A stretch of DNA of 64,000 bases from Rubrivivax gelatinosus IL144. Its GTDB lineage: Bacteria > Pseudomonadota > Gammaproteobacteria > Burkholderiales > Burkholderiaceae_C. Made by a program: the position numbers and the translations under genes. Location: NCBI RefSeq assembly GCF_000284255.1, contig NC_017075.1:3720001-3784000 (forward strand), read 5' to 3'. The notes beneath the pieces are model-generated. The model had not been told where the DNA came from. It worked only from the letters and a program-made list of their open reading frames with translations, and made no database searches. Of the stretch, positions 48,137-61,197 are shown piece by piece (within the stretch, counting starts at the first letter, position 1; every line of letters begins with the position of its first letter).

Positions 48137-48964
48137 ATGAAGAGCATCCTCGTCCACCTCGACGCCTCCCCGCGCTCGGCCCGGCGCCTGGCGCTGGCGC
48201 ACCGGCTGGCGCGCGAACACGGTGCCGAGCTGACCGTCGTCTTCGCGGTGCTGCCGGCGATGCTCGCCGTGCCTTTCGCCGCCGCCGAAGGCGCTTACGC
48301 CGCGGCGACGCTGCTGGAAGAGACCGACCGCGACCTGCGCCTGCGCGCCCGCGAGATGTTCGAACGCGAGGCCGTCGCCGGCGTGCCGATGCACTGGGTC
48401 GAGATCCGCCACGACACGCTGGAAGTGGCGATGACCGAACACGCGCTGTTCGCCGACCTGCTGGTGCTCGGCCAGCACGACGCCGACGACCGCGAGACCG
48501 GCCCGGTGCCGCGCGGCCTGGTCGCTTCGCTGGTGCACGACAGCGGCAAGCCGGCGCTGGTCGTGCCGGCGACGGGCGAGGTGGCGATGCCCGGCCGGCG
48601 CGTGCTGATCGCCTGGAAGCCGACGCCCGAGGCGGCGCGTGCGGTGGCCGCCGCGCGGCCCTGGCTGCTGGCCGCCGACGAGGTGCACCTCGCCTGCTCG
48701 CTGGCCCGCCGCGACGACGAGCGCACCGGCACCGCGGCGCTGGAGCGCTGGCTGCGGCGCAGCGGCGTCACGGCGCCGATCCGCAGCCACGGCCTGGCCG
48801 GCACCGGCATCGGCGAGGCGCTGCTGTCGCTGGCCGCCGACACCGACGCCGACCTGCTGGTGATGGGCTGCTACGGCCACAGCCGCGCACGCGAGCTGGT
48901 GCTGGGCGGCGTCACGCGCACCGTGCTGCGCACGATGACGCTGCCGGTGCTGATGGCGCACTGA
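48137..48964 (+). CDS. Universal stress protein, tandem Usp domains
   Basis: A 275-residue protein of two UspA domains (about 1-145 and 150-275). The first opens MKSILVHLDASPRSARRL; the second keeps the ATP-binding loop MGCYGHSRARELVLGGVTRTVL (G-x2-G-x9-G-T form), whereas the first has GQHDADD and may not bind nucleotide. UspA-like proteins accumulate under starvation and stress. The ATG at 48137 is chosen because an upstream open frame would add only unrelated residues. Confidence 0.9.
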   Translation: MKSILVHLDASPRSARRLALAHRLAREHGAELTVVFAVLPAMLAVPFAAAEGAYAAATLLEETDRDLRLRAREMFEREAVAGVPMHWVEIRHDTLEVAMTEHALFADLLVLGQHDADDRETGPVPRGLVASLVHDSGKPALVVPATGEVAMPGRRVLIAWKPTPEAARAVAAARPWLLAADEVHLACSLARRDDERTGTAALERWLRRSGVTAPIRSHGLAGTGIGEALLSLAADTDADLLVMGCYGHSRARELVLGGVTRTVLRTMTLPVLMAH

Positions 48965-49041
48965 GCCGGTTCTGGAGAGCGCACTCTAGGAAAAGCGCGC
49001 CGTCCTGGGGTGTCCTCTCTAGGCACAGCGCCGAGACTGGG

Positions 49042-49065
49042 TGGTGTGAGGAACTCCACACACCA
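49042..49065. promoter_or_regulatory. Inverted repeat before the H1-tail gene
   Basis: TGGTGTG-N10-CACACCA ends 16 bases before the ATG at 49082, with GGAGG between. It may be an operator or a 5' leader hairpin. Confidence 0.45.
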
Positions 49066-49081
49066 TTCACGGAGGCCGGAC

Positions 49082-49741
49082 ATGTCCACCCAAGACCTTG
49101 CAAGCGTCACGCTGAAGACGATCGAGAACTACCGCACTGCGGCCGAGAAGACGGTCGCGGCCTACCGCTTCGGCGGCCACCGCCTCGTCGGCCTGGTCGA
49201 CGTCGCCATCGAGAAGGGCGTCTACGCGCGCACCGCACGCTTCGCGCCGCGCACCACCGACAAGATGAACGCGCTGCGCGGCACCGTCGCCGGCACCGTC
49301 GACAAGAGCATCGACGAAGTTGCCGACCGCGCCGCCAAGCTCGTCGACCTGGGCGGCGACACCGCCGCCGCGCAGATCACGAAGATGGCCGACCTGGCGG
49401 CCGGCGTCGACAACACGATGCTCGCCAACGGCCTGCACACCGCGGCCAAGGTGACGCTGCCGGGCGCGATGATCGCGCTGAAGCTGTCGACGACCGTCGT
49501 GCGCGGCGCCGAACGCCTGGTCGATGCGGCCGGCGCGCCGAAGAAGGCGCGCAAGCCGGCGACCCGCGCGGCCGTCGGCAAGAAGCGCACGAAGGCCGTG
49601 GCCGAAGCCGTGAAGCCGGCGGCACGCCGCGTGCGCAAGGCCGCCGCCCCGGTGGTCGAAGCCGTCGTCGAAGCGGTGCCGGCGAAGAAGCCGCGCCGCG
49701 CCCGCCCGGCCAAGCCGGCGGCCGAAGCGCCCGCCGCCTGA
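49082..49741 (+). CDS. Protein with phasin-like helices and histone H1-like tail
   Basis: A 219-residue protein. Residues 1-150 are amphipathic helix with no membrane segment (LKTIENYRTAAEKTVAAYRF opens it), reminiscent of phasins that coat storage granules. Residues 152-219 are a Lys/Ala/Pro-rich tail with repeated KKARKPAT, KKRTKAV and KKPRRARPAKPA, like bacterial H1 homologues (HctA, PhaF). PhaF-type proteins use the same design to bind DNA and granules. GGAGG lies upstream and a terminator follows. Function is inferred from composition only. Confidence 0.7.
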   Translation: MSTQDLASVTLKTIENYRTAAEKTVAAYRFGGHRLVGLVDVAIEKGVYARTARFAPRTTDKMNALRGTVAGTVDKSIDEVADRAAKLVDLGGDTAAAQITKMADLAAGVDNTMLANGLHTAAKVTLPGAMIALKLSTTVVRGAERLVDAAGAPKKARKPATRAAVGKKRTKAVAEAVKPAARRVRKAAAPVVEAVVEAVPAKKPRRARPAKPAAEAPAA

Positions 49742-49772
49742 ACACGCCGCGGCCCGGCGCCGCGACATCCCC

Positions 49773-49794
49773 AGGGGCCTCAGGGCCCCTTTTT
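49773..49794 (+). terminator. Intrinsic terminator after the H1-tail gene
   Basis: The stem AGGGGCC/GGCCCCT (loop TCAG) is followed by a T-run, 31 bases past the stop. Confidence 0.85.
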
Positions 49795-49821
49795 CATGCC
49801 GGTACGGCGCCAAAGATTGCA

Positions 49822-49856
49822 CAGACGGAGAACGAAAAAATCACTTCTCGTCTGCA
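49822..49856. promoter_or_regulatory. AT-rich inverted repeat upstream of the candidate small RNA
   Basis: CAGACGGAGAA at 49822 pairs with TTCTCGTCTG ending at 49856 around an A-rich centre, with a one-base bulge. Position just upstream of the extended -10 suggests a regulator site rather than part of the transcript. Confidence 0.4.
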
Positions 49857-49860
49857 AAAT

Positions 49861-49981
49861 TGATATCATTACTAGCGAGTCGAGCTTCTACGCCGACTCA
49901 CCGGTCTGACGGCGCCGCGCACCTGCGCGGCGGACTTCGCCGGTCGGGGTGCCTCCGACATCCCGACCGGCTTTTCTTTTT
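49861..49981 (+). ncRNA. Candidate structured small RNA
   Basis: No gene fits this stretch, yet it has all parts of an independent transcript. An extended -10 (TGATATCAT at 49861-49869) is followed by three hairpins: GAGTCG/CGACTC (49877-49899), CGCCGCGC/GCGCGGCG with loop ACCT (49913-49932), and terminator stem CCGGTCGGG/CCCGACCGG (49940-49970) with CTTTTCTTTTT. The preceding gene already has its own terminator, so this second one implies a separate start. Predicted length is about 105 nt. No -35 box is clear, and no known RNA family is recognised. Confidence 0.55.
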
Positions 49982-50012
49982 CCGCCGCGCCGCCGCAGTG
50001 GCGGCGCCCCCG

Positions 50013-51182
50013 TCAGGGCATGACCTCGACGTACTGGTAGACCTCGCTGTCCAGCAGCACGCGCCGCTGCGGCAGCGGCAGTTGCTCGAACCAGGCGGTG
50101 ACGTCGTGGCGGTCGATCTCGCGGCCAAGGTGACGCACGAGTTCGCAGATCGGGTCGGTGACCTTGCTGCGCCAGTCGCCGTCCTCGCGCACGTAGCCGA
50201 GGTACAGGTTCTTCATGCAGTTGCCGCGGCACCAGCTCTGCGCTTCGCAGGTATGGCAGGGCATCTTCGGGTCGGGCTGCAGCGGGCTGCGGCGCAGCCA
50301 GTTGCCGACAACGTCGCCGGTCTGCATCTCCGGCAGGTGCATCAGGTCGGGGCAGGCGAAGATGCGGCCGTCGGGCATCACGTTGAGGATGTGCGTCGAC
50401 ACGCGGCAGGCCGTGCCGCCGCCGCACTGCTCGATGGCGCGCGACGGGAACAGCTTGTTGCGCACCGCGCCCATCAGCGGGATGAAGGGGTAGACGCGAT
50501 CGGTGTCGGCGAAGAAGCGCTCGACCAGCTTCGTCAGCACCGCCTTGCGGCGCTCGACCGACTGGCCGGCGTAGGCGTCGCCGGCGACGAACTGGAAGTA
50601 GACGAAGTCGAAGGCCTTCGTCAGCTGGTCCAGCTCCTCGAAGCTGATGTTCTCGTCGGACCAGGTCACGCGCGCGGTCAGCGTGCCGCCCAGGCTGTCG
50701 CGCACGACGCCGACGTTGCGCAGGATCTGCTTGTAGATGCCCTTGCCGCGGTAGCCGTCGGTCACTTCCTGGCCGCCGTCGATCGACACGAGCACGTTGG
50801 ACAGGCGCTGCAGCACGTGGTGGCTGAGGTCGTCGAGCAGCGTGCCGTTGGTCTGCAGCTGGAAGCGGAACAGCGGGTGGCGCTGCATCACGGCCTCGAT
50901 GAAGGGCCGGTTCAGCGTCGGCTCGCCGCCGTAGAACGTGACGTAGACCTCCTTGCCGGCGAGCTGCTGGGCGATGAACGCGTCGAGCTGGTCCATCGTG
51001 TAGGCCACGTGGCCCTGCGAATCGCGCACGTCGCCTTCGGCGATCGAGCAGTAGCTGCACTTCAGGTTGCAGCGCAGCGTGGTCAGCAGCTGCAGCTCGA
51101 CACGCTGGCCGACGATGGCCGGCTGGGAGTCGGTGGCGGCAGTGCCGGCTCGCGGATGGAGGACGATGGCTTGTTCGGACAT
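50013..51182 (-). CDS. Radical SAM/SPASM peptide-maturase-like enzyme
   Basis: A 389-residue radical SAM enzyme. The core has C38-x3-C42-x2-C45 (RCNLKCSYC) for the SAM cluster and YGGEP at residues 84-88. The C-terminus has a full SPASM set: C259, C277, C309, C312, C318, C322 and C346, enough for two auxiliary 4Fe-4S clusters. SPASM enzymes mature peptides (sactipeptides, PqqA, sulfatases). No sulfatase, dehydrogenase or obvious substrate peptide lies beside it. ATG 51182 has GAGGAG about 10 bases upstream. Its role is therefore open. Confidence 0.85.
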   Translation of the reverse strand: MSEQAIVLHPRAGTAATDSQPAIVGQRVELQLLTTLRCNLKCSYCSIAEGDVRDSQGHVAYTMDQLDAFIAQQLAGKEVYVTFYGGEPTLNRPFIEAVMQRHPLFRFQLQTNGTLLDDLSHHVLQRLSNVLVSIDGGQEVTDGYRGKGIYKQILRNVGVVRDSLGGTLTARVTWSDENISFEELDQLTKAFDFVYFQFVAGDAYAGQSVERRKAVLTKLVERFFADTDRVYPFIPLMGAVRNKLFPSRAIEQCGGGTACRVSTHILNVMPDGRIFACPDLMHLPEMQTGDVVGNWLRRSPLQPDPKMPCHTCEAQSWCRGNCMKNLYLGYVREDGDWRSKVTDPICELVRHLGREIDRHDVTAWFEQLPLPQRRVLLDSEVYQYVEVMP

Positions 51183-51450
51183 GATCGGGTCGGTCGACTC
51201 CTCGGGAAATCGATTCGGTTGGGAGCGCGTGGAGCGCGAGGGGTGAAGCCGGGGCCGGGCCGCGCGGCGGGGGCGCAGTGTCCCCGCCCCCGGTTCACGC
51301 GTCCCGCCGTCAGATCAAGGTTGCGGCAGATCAAGCGGCGCCCGGGCCTGCGATTGCATGGCCGGCGGCAGCCGCCCGGCTCCCTCGGAACGCCGGGCGG
51401 CGTTAGTCTTGGCACCCGGCGGCCCCGTCACGGCCGCGAGCGGACGCCCG
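51183..51450. promoter_or_regulatory. Divergent spacer, radical SAM gene and MaoC-Pta gene
   Basis: This 268-base GC-rich spacer should hold both promoters. I see a G/C-run near 51266-51293 but no clear promoter boxes, palindrome or small coding frame with a ribosome binding site. Confidence 0.4.
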
Positions 51451-52851
51451 ATGGAGATCGACCTGCGCGACGAGTGGCTGGAGAACACCACCTTCGACGA
51501 ACTCGCCGTCGGCCAGAGCGCGACGATGCGGCGCGCCCTGACCGACGCGGACATCGCCGGCTTCGCGGCGATCTCCGGTGACCTGAATCCCACCCACCTG
51601 GACGACCGCTTCGCGCGCGAGGAAGGCCTGGCCGGCCGCACCGCGCACGGCATGTGGAGCGGCGCGCTGGTGTCGACCGTGCTCGGCACCGTCTTCCCCG
51701 GCCCGGGCACACGCTACGTCTCGCAGCGCATGGACTTCCACGGCACGGCACGCGCCGGCGACGTGCTGGAGGTGCGAGTCGCGGTGCGCGCCAAGGACGC
51801 CGCCAGCGGCCGCGTGACGCTGGACTGCAGCGTGCGCCGCCAGGACGGCACGCTGCTGATGGACGGGCTGGCCATCGTCGAGGCGCCGCGACACAAGGAG
51901 CGCGTGCGCAAGGCCACCGGGCTGCGCTGGCACGTCTTCGACGCCGCCGCCGGCGTGCGCTCGCTGATCGAGCAGGCCGCGCGCCACGCCGGGCTGCGCT
52001 GCGCCGTCGTGCACCCCTGCGACGCCGAGTCGCTGCGCGGCGCGCTCGACGCCGCGCACCACGGGCTGTTCACGCCGGTGCTGGTGGCGCCGCGCGAGCG
52101 CCTGGTCGCCACGGCCGAAGCCGCCGGGCTGGACCTCGCCGGCGTCGAAATCGAGGACGTGCGCCACAGCCACGCCGCCGCCGAACGCGCCGCCGAGATG
52201 GCCGCCGAAGGCGCGGTGCAGGCGCTGATGAAGGGCAGCCTGCACACCGACGAGGTGATGAAGGCCGTGCTCTCGCGCGCCGAACTGCGCACCGAACGCC
52301 GCATCTCGCACGTCTTCCGCTTCGACGCGCCGGCGTACCACAAGCCGCTGCTCGTCACCGACGCGGCGATGAACATCGCGCCGACGCTCAACGAGAAGGC
52401 GCACATCGTGCAGAACGCGATCGACCTGGCGCGGGTGCTCGGCGTCGATCTGCCCAAGGTGGCGATCCTGGCGGCGGTCGAAGGCGTCAACCCGAAGATG
52501 GCCTGCACGCTGGACGCCGCGGCGCTGTGCAAGATGGCCGACCGCGGCCAGATCCGCGGCGGCATCGTCGACGGCCCGCTGGCCTTCGACAACGCGATCT
52601 CGGCCGAGGCCGCGCGCACCAAGGGCATCGTCTCGCCGGTGGCCGGCGACCCCGACATCCTGATGGTGCCCGACCTGGTGTCCGGGAACATCCTCGCCAA
52701 GCAGCTGGAATACCTGGGTGGCGCGGTCGGCAGCGGCATCGTGCTCGGCGCGCGTGTGCCGATCGCGCTGACCAGCCGCGCCGACGGCGCCACCGCACGC
52801 CTGGCCTCGGCGGCGCTGGCGGTGCTGGTGGCGCAGGCTGGCACGAGCTGA
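51451..52851 (+). CDS. MaoC (enoyl-CoA hydratase)-phosphotransacetylase fusion
   Basis: A 466-residue fusion. Residues 10-140 are a MaoC-like hotdog domain with the hydratase motif (AAISGDLNPTHLDDRFA; the catalytic pair lies in DLNPTHLD). Residues 165-460 are a phosphate acetyl/butyryltransferase domain, with AAMNIAPTLNEKAHIVQNA and ILMVPDLVSGNILAKQLEYL. It could convert an acyl-CoA to an acyl phosphate. No acetate or butyrate kinase lies nearby. The ATG at 51451 starts close to the MaoC domain. Confidence 0.9.
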   Translation: MEIDLRDEWLENTTFDELAVGQSATMRRALTDADIAGFAAISGDLNPTHLDDRFAREEGLAGRTAHGMWSGALVSTVLGTVFPGPGTRYVSQRMDFHGTARAGDVLEVRVAVRAKDAASGRVTLDCSVRRQDGTLLMDGLAIVEAPRHKERVRKATGLRWHVFDAAAGVRSLIEQAARHAGLRCAVVHPCDAESLRGALDAAHHGLFTPVLVAPRERLVATAEAAGLDLAGVEIEDVRHSHAAAERAAEMAAEGAVQALMKGSLHTDEVMKAVLSRAELRTERRISHVFRFDAPAYHKPLLVTDAAMNIAPTLNEKAHIVQNAIDLARVLGVDLPKVAILAAVEGVNPKMACTLDAAALCKMADRGQIRGGIVDGPLAFDNAISAEAARTKGIVSPVAGDPDILMVPDLVSGNILAKQLEYLGGAVGSGIVLGARVPIALTSRADGATARLASAALAVLVAQAGTS

Positions 52852-52865
52852 CCCCGATCGCCAAA

Positions 52866-52902
52866 ATAGGGAAAGGCAATCGAAAGACATTCGGCAATTG
52901 AT
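52866..52902 (+). promoter_or_regulatory. Possible OxyR-type site before katG
   Basis: The spacing ATAG-N7-CAAT-N7-CATT-N7-TGAT matches the four-block layout of OxyR sites, but only the first two blocks fit the ATAG/CTAT consensus well. A GGCAAT direct repeat lies in the same stretch. A weak -10 (TAGATT) follows at 52903. Confidence 0.35.
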
Positions 52903-52905
52903 TAG

Positions 52906-55167
<2,262 letters not shown>

Positions 55168-55194
55168 GCGAAGGCCGGATCCGGCCGAGCACGA

Positions 55195-55217
55195 CGGGCC
55201 CCGCGGGGCCCGTTTTT
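55195..55217 (+). terminator. Intrinsic terminator after katG
   Basis: A GC stem CGGGCCCC/GGGGCCCG followed by TTTTT lies 27 bases past the stop. Confidence 0.9.
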
Positions 55218-55228
55218 CTTGGCGAGAC

Positions 55229-56170
55229 TCAGCGCAGCCAGAAGTCCACCGGCTGCAGCGGCGGCGGGATGTGCTCGTCGCCCAGGCTCTCGCGCAGGCC
55301 GATCTCGATCGTGCGGCAGATCGCGTCCAGCGGCAGGTCGTTGTAGCCGTGGCCGAAGGGGTTCTCGATCTCGTCGCCGACGGCGTCCAGGCCGAAGAAG
55401 GTGTAGGCGACGAAGGCCACGACCAGCGGCGTGACGAAGCCCAGCGCGTCGATCAGGCCGAAAGGCAGCAGGAAGCAGTAGAGGTAGGCCGTGCGGTGCA
55501 GCAGCAGCGAGTAGGCGAACGGGATCGGCGTGCCCTTGATGCGCTCGCAGCCGGCGAAGGCGGCGGCGAAGGCGGCCAGCGTCTGGTCCATCTCGCAGGC
55601 GACGATGGAGTCGATGGCGCCGTCGTCCAGGCCGCGGCGCAGGTCGTCGCCCAGGCGCTGCAGCAGGTACTCCGGGCCGTTGGACGCGGCCTGCAGCCCG
55701 GCCCATTCGGCCGGGGTCAGGTAGCGCGCGAGTTCGAGCTCGGGCCGGGTGTCGCGCAGATGGTGGCGCAGCGCATGCGCCAGCGCGACGGTGCGCCAGA
55801 CGATGCGCACGCGCAGGTCCCCAAGCCCCAGCGCGGCCTGCGCCGGCACCGCGCCGCGCACCAGGCAGCGCGCCTGGCGCGCCAGGCTGCGGCTGCGGTG
55901 CACGACGTCGCCCCAGAGCTTGCGCGCCTCCCAGTAGCGGTCGTAGGCGGCGCTGTTGCGAAAGCCCAGGAAGATCGCCAGCGCGATGCCGATCAGCGAG
56001 AACGGGATCGTCGTGACGTTGATCTTGTGGTGCAGCAGCTCGCCGTGCAGCAGCGTGACGACGACCGCGGTCAGCGTCGTGCCGGTGAGCGGCACCAGGA
56101 TGCGGTTGAGGATCGAGCCGCGCAGCACGAAGAACAGGCGCGGGCCGACCGGGCGTTCGCGGATGATCAT
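55229..56170 (-). CDS. Bestrophin-like (UPF0187) membrane protein
   Basis: A 313-residue membrane protein of the bacterial bestrophin family. N-terminal helices include LFFVLRGSILNRILVPL and the hallmark IGIALAIFLGFRNSAAYDRYWEARKLWG (core FRNSAAYDRYWEAR). The end carries ENPFGHGYNDLPLDAICRTIE, corresponding to the conserved DPFG/aspartate region of bestrophins. Bacterial members form pentameric ion channels; some conduct sodium or anions. The start MIIRERP matches homologues in Pfam-type architecture. Confidence 0.9.
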   Translation of the reverse strand: MIIRERPVGPRLFFVLRGSILNRILVPLTGTTLTAVVVTLLHGELLHHKINVTTIPFSLIGIALAIFLGFRNSAAYDRYWEARKLWGDVVHRSRSLARQARCLVRGAVPAQAALGLGDLRVRIVWRTVALAHALRHHLRDTRPELELARYLTPAEWAGLQAASNGPEYLLQRLGDDLRRGLDDGAIDSIVACEMDQTLAAFAAAFAGCERIKGTPIPFAYSLLLHRTAYLYCFLLPFGLIDALGFVTPLVVAFVAYTFFGLDAVGDEIENPFGHGYNDLPLDAICRTIEIGLRESLGDEHIPPPLQPVDFWLR

Positions 56171-56217
56171 GCGGGCGTCGGAGAGCGGATCGGCAGGCCC
56201 GGCGAGCGGGCCAGAAA

Positions 56218-56250
56218 GAAAAATCCCTCACGGCCGGAGGCGGTGAGGGA
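56218..56250 (-). terminator. Intrinsic terminator after tRNA-Ser
   Basis: The stem TCCCTCAC/GTGAGGGA has its T-tract on the minus strand, just after the tRNA 3' end. Confidence 0.85.
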
Positions 56251-56256
56251 CTGTTC

Positions 56257-56348
56257 TGGCGGAAAGGGAGGGATTCGAACCCTCGTCACGGTAGAAACCG
56301 TGAACCGGATTTCGAGTCCGGCGCATTCGACCACTCTGCCACCTTTCC
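56257..56348 (-). tRNA. tRNA-Ser (anticodon CGA)
   Basis: A 92-nt class II tRNA on the minus strand: acceptor GGAAAGG/CCTTTCC, anticodon loop CTCGAAA (CGA reads UCG), a long variable arm (TTCACGGTTTCTACCGTGA) and T arm GAGGGTTCGAATCCCTC, with an encoded CCA. The serine synthetase gene lies just upstream on the same strand, 44 bases away, so the two could share a transcript. Confidence 0.97.
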
Positions 56349-56391
56349 TGGTATTCGCGTGGTCTCGCTGGGGTCAGCGAAGCCGCGCATT

Positions 56392-59173
<2,782 letters not shown>

Positions 59174-59226
59174 TGGGGGTACGTCGCTGACGATAGACTG
59201 GTTGCGGCCATTGTAAGAGCCGCCCC

Positions 59227-59904
59227 ATGCCCCTCCTGAAGGACCTTCCCGTCGACCAGCGCCCGCGCGAGAAGCTGCTCGCCCGCGGCGCCGGCGCGCT
59301 CGCCGACGGCGAACTGCTGGCGCTGCTGCTGCGCACCGGGCCGGCCGGCGACGGCGTTTTCGAGCTCGCGCAGCGCGTGCTCGCGGCCTGCGGCGGCGTC
59401 GCCGGGCTGCTGGCCGCGACACCCGCCACCCTCGTAGGCATCAAGGGTCTGGGCCCCGCCAAGCAGGCCGAACTGCTGGCGGTGATGGAGCTGGCGCGGC
59501 GTGCGCTCGCCGCCCCGCTGCGGGCCGCGCCGGTGTTCGATTCGCCGGACAAGGTCAAGGACTACGTCGCGCTGCGGCTGGCCGGACGCGAGCAGGAGGT
59601 CTTCGCCGTGCTCTTTCTCGACAGCCAGCACCGCCTCATCTCGATGGAGGACATGTTCCAGGGCACGCTGTCGCAGACCAGCGTCTACCCGCGCGAAGTG
59701 GCGCGACGCGCGCTGGCGCTCAACGCCGGCGCGGTGATCCTGGCGCACAACCATCCGTCGGGTGTCGCCGAGCCCTCGCGCGCCGACGAGTTCCTGACGC
59801 AGACGCTGCGCCAGTCGCTGCAACTGCTGGAGGTGCGCGTGCTGGACCACCTCGTCGTCGGCCGCGGCCAGGTGGTGTCGATGGCCGAGCGGGGGCTGGT
59901 GTGA
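59227..59904 (+). CDS. radC: RadC family JAB/MPN domain protein
   Basis: A 225-residue protein with an N-terminal helix-hairpin-helix (near residue 70, [15 protein letters not shown]) and a C-terminal MPN+ metalloprotease-type domain: [13 protein letters not shown], the HNHPSG metal ligands near residue 177 and the downstream aspartate in ADEF. Despite the name it is not a proven repair protein. GTG at 59901 of the next gene overlaps its stop (GTGA). Confidence 0.93.
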   Translation: MPLLKDLPVDQRPREKLLARGAGALADGELLALLLRTGPAGDGVFELAQRVLAACGGVAGLLAATPATLVGIKGLGPAKQAELLAVMELARRALAAPLRAAPVFDSPDKVKDYVALRLAGREQEVFAVLFLDSQHRLISMEDMFQGTLSQTSVYPREVARRALALNAGAVILAHNHPSGVAEPSRADEFLTQTLRQSLQLLEVRVLDHLVVGRGQVVSMAERGLV

Positions 59905-60530
59905 AAATCTCCAGCCTGAAGGAACTGCAGGCGCTGCGCGAGGCGATCGCGCGGCGCGAACGCGAAGCCGCCGAACGCGCCGAGCGCGAGCGCCGCGAGG
60001 CGGCCGAAGCCGAGGCCGCGCGGCGCGTCTTCGCCCACGCCGTCGGCCCGGTGCACGCGCTGCGGCCGCACGGCCGGGCCCACGTGCACCGCGCCCGCCC
60101 GGCACCGCTGCCGCGCCAGCGCGAGGCCGACGAGCGCGAGGCGCTGCGCGCGACGCTGTCCGACGAGGTCGACGTCGAGTCGCTGCTGCTGACCGACGAC
60201 GGCCTGTCCTTCCGCCGCTTCGGCGTCGGCCCGGACGTCGTCACTAAGCTGCGCCGCGGCCACTGGGCGATCCAGGCCGAGGTCGACCTGCACGGCCTGC
60301 GCCGCGACGAGGCGCGCGACGCGCTGGTGCGCTTCGTACGCGAGGCGCTGCAGCGCGGCCAGCGCTGCGTGCGCGTGGTGCACGGCAAGGGCCACGGCTC
60401 GCCGGGACGCAAGCCGGTGCTCAAGGTCAAGGCCCAGCGCTGGCTGGCGCAGTGCGAGGAAGTCATCGCCTTCGCCCAGGCCACCGGGCCGCAGGGCGGC
60501 GCCGGGGCGCTGATCGTGCTGCTGGGCTGA
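59901..60530 (+). CDS. Smr domain (MutS2-like) endonuclease-type protein
   Basis: A 209-residue protein starting at GTG 59901, which overlaps the radC stop. Residues 1-110 are charged (Glu/Arg-rich, coiled coil near 10-40), and residues 125-209 are an Smr domain with [10 protein letters not shown] and the GKGHGSPG loop. Stand-alone Smr proteins in proteobacteria (SmrA/YdaL, SmrB) cut nicked DNA or colliding-ribosome mRNA. It is most like the SmrA/YdaL architecture. Confidence 0.9.
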   Translation: MKISSLKELQALREAIARREREAAERAERERREAAEAEAARRVFAHAVGPVHALRPHGRAHVHRARPAPLPRQREADEREALRATLSDEVDVESLLLTDDGLSFRRFGVGPDVVTKLRRGHWAIQAEVDLHGLRRDEARDALVRFVREALQRGQRCVRVVHGKGHGSPGRKPVLKVKAQRWLAQCEEVIAFAQATGPQGGAGALIVLLG

Positions 60531-60539
60531 GGCGGCGCG

Positions 60540-61094
60540 ATGGGCGAGATCACCGCCTTGCTGCACCGTGCGCGCGACGGCGAACGCGCCGCGCTGGACG
60601 CCCTCTTCGAACGCCTGTATCCCGAGCTGCGCCGGCTGGCGCGCGCCCGGCTGGCCGGCTCGCGCCGCGGGCCGGAGATGGGCACGACGGTGCTGGTGCA
60701 CGAGTGCTACCTGAAGCTCGTCGCCACCGGCGAGCTGGCCGCCGGCGAACGCGCGCACTTCATGGCTTACGCGGCGCACGTGATGCGCTCGGTGATCGTC
60801 GACGCGGTGCGCGCCGCGCAGCGCGAGCGACGCGGCGGCGACGCCGTGCACGTCACGCTGGACACCGCGCTGCACGACAGCGTGCCAGCGCCGGAACACG
60901 AGATCCTCGACGTCGACGCCGCGCTGGCCGAACTGGCGCGGCTGGACCCGCGCCTGGTGCAGGTCGTCGAGATGCGCTACTTCGGCGGCCTGAAGGAGAC
61001 CGAGATCGCCGCCGCGCTCGGCGTCACCGAGCGCACCGTGCGCCGCGACTGGGACAAGGCGCGGCTGCTGCTGGCCAGCGCGCTGCGCGGCTGA
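60540..61094 (+). CDS. ECF-type sigma factor
   Basis: A 184-residue sigma-70 factor of the ECF class. Region 2 lies around residues 5-75 (ALFERLYPELRRLARARL, then LVHECYLKLV) and region 4 around 122-180, with the HTH LKETEIAAALGVTERTVRRDW. The N-terminal pattern matches the group found beside Ser/Thr kinases, which are often regulated by phosphorylation rather than by an anti-sigma factor. The usual anti-sigma gene is absent; a membrane protein and a kinase follow. Its promoter targets are unknown. Confidence 0.9.
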   Translation: MGEITALLHRARDGERAALDALFERLYPELRRLARARLAGSRRGPEMGTTVLVHECYLKLVATGELAAGERAHFMAYAAHVMRSVIVDAVRAAQRERRGGDAVHVTLDTALHDSVPAPEHEILDVDAALAELARLDPRLVQVVEMRYFGGLKETEIAAALGVTERTVRRDWDKARLLLASALRG

Positions 61095-61197
61095 CCCCCT
61101 GAACGCGTGGCCCGCCCGGATGTCCGGTCCGGCGGGGCGGCGACGTATTCCCTGTCGAGGCCGGCGTCGCGCGCGGCCGTCGACCGGGGGGACGACG

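Noticed and set aside
49796..49909. A 37-codon frame beginning at an ATG just after the H1-tail terminator, considered as a peptide substrate for the radical SAM enzyme
   Set aside because: The ATG lies right behind a terminator T-run, has no ribosome binding site, and the frame runs through the promoter element of the candidate RNA. It has no core/leader pattern of a known precursor.
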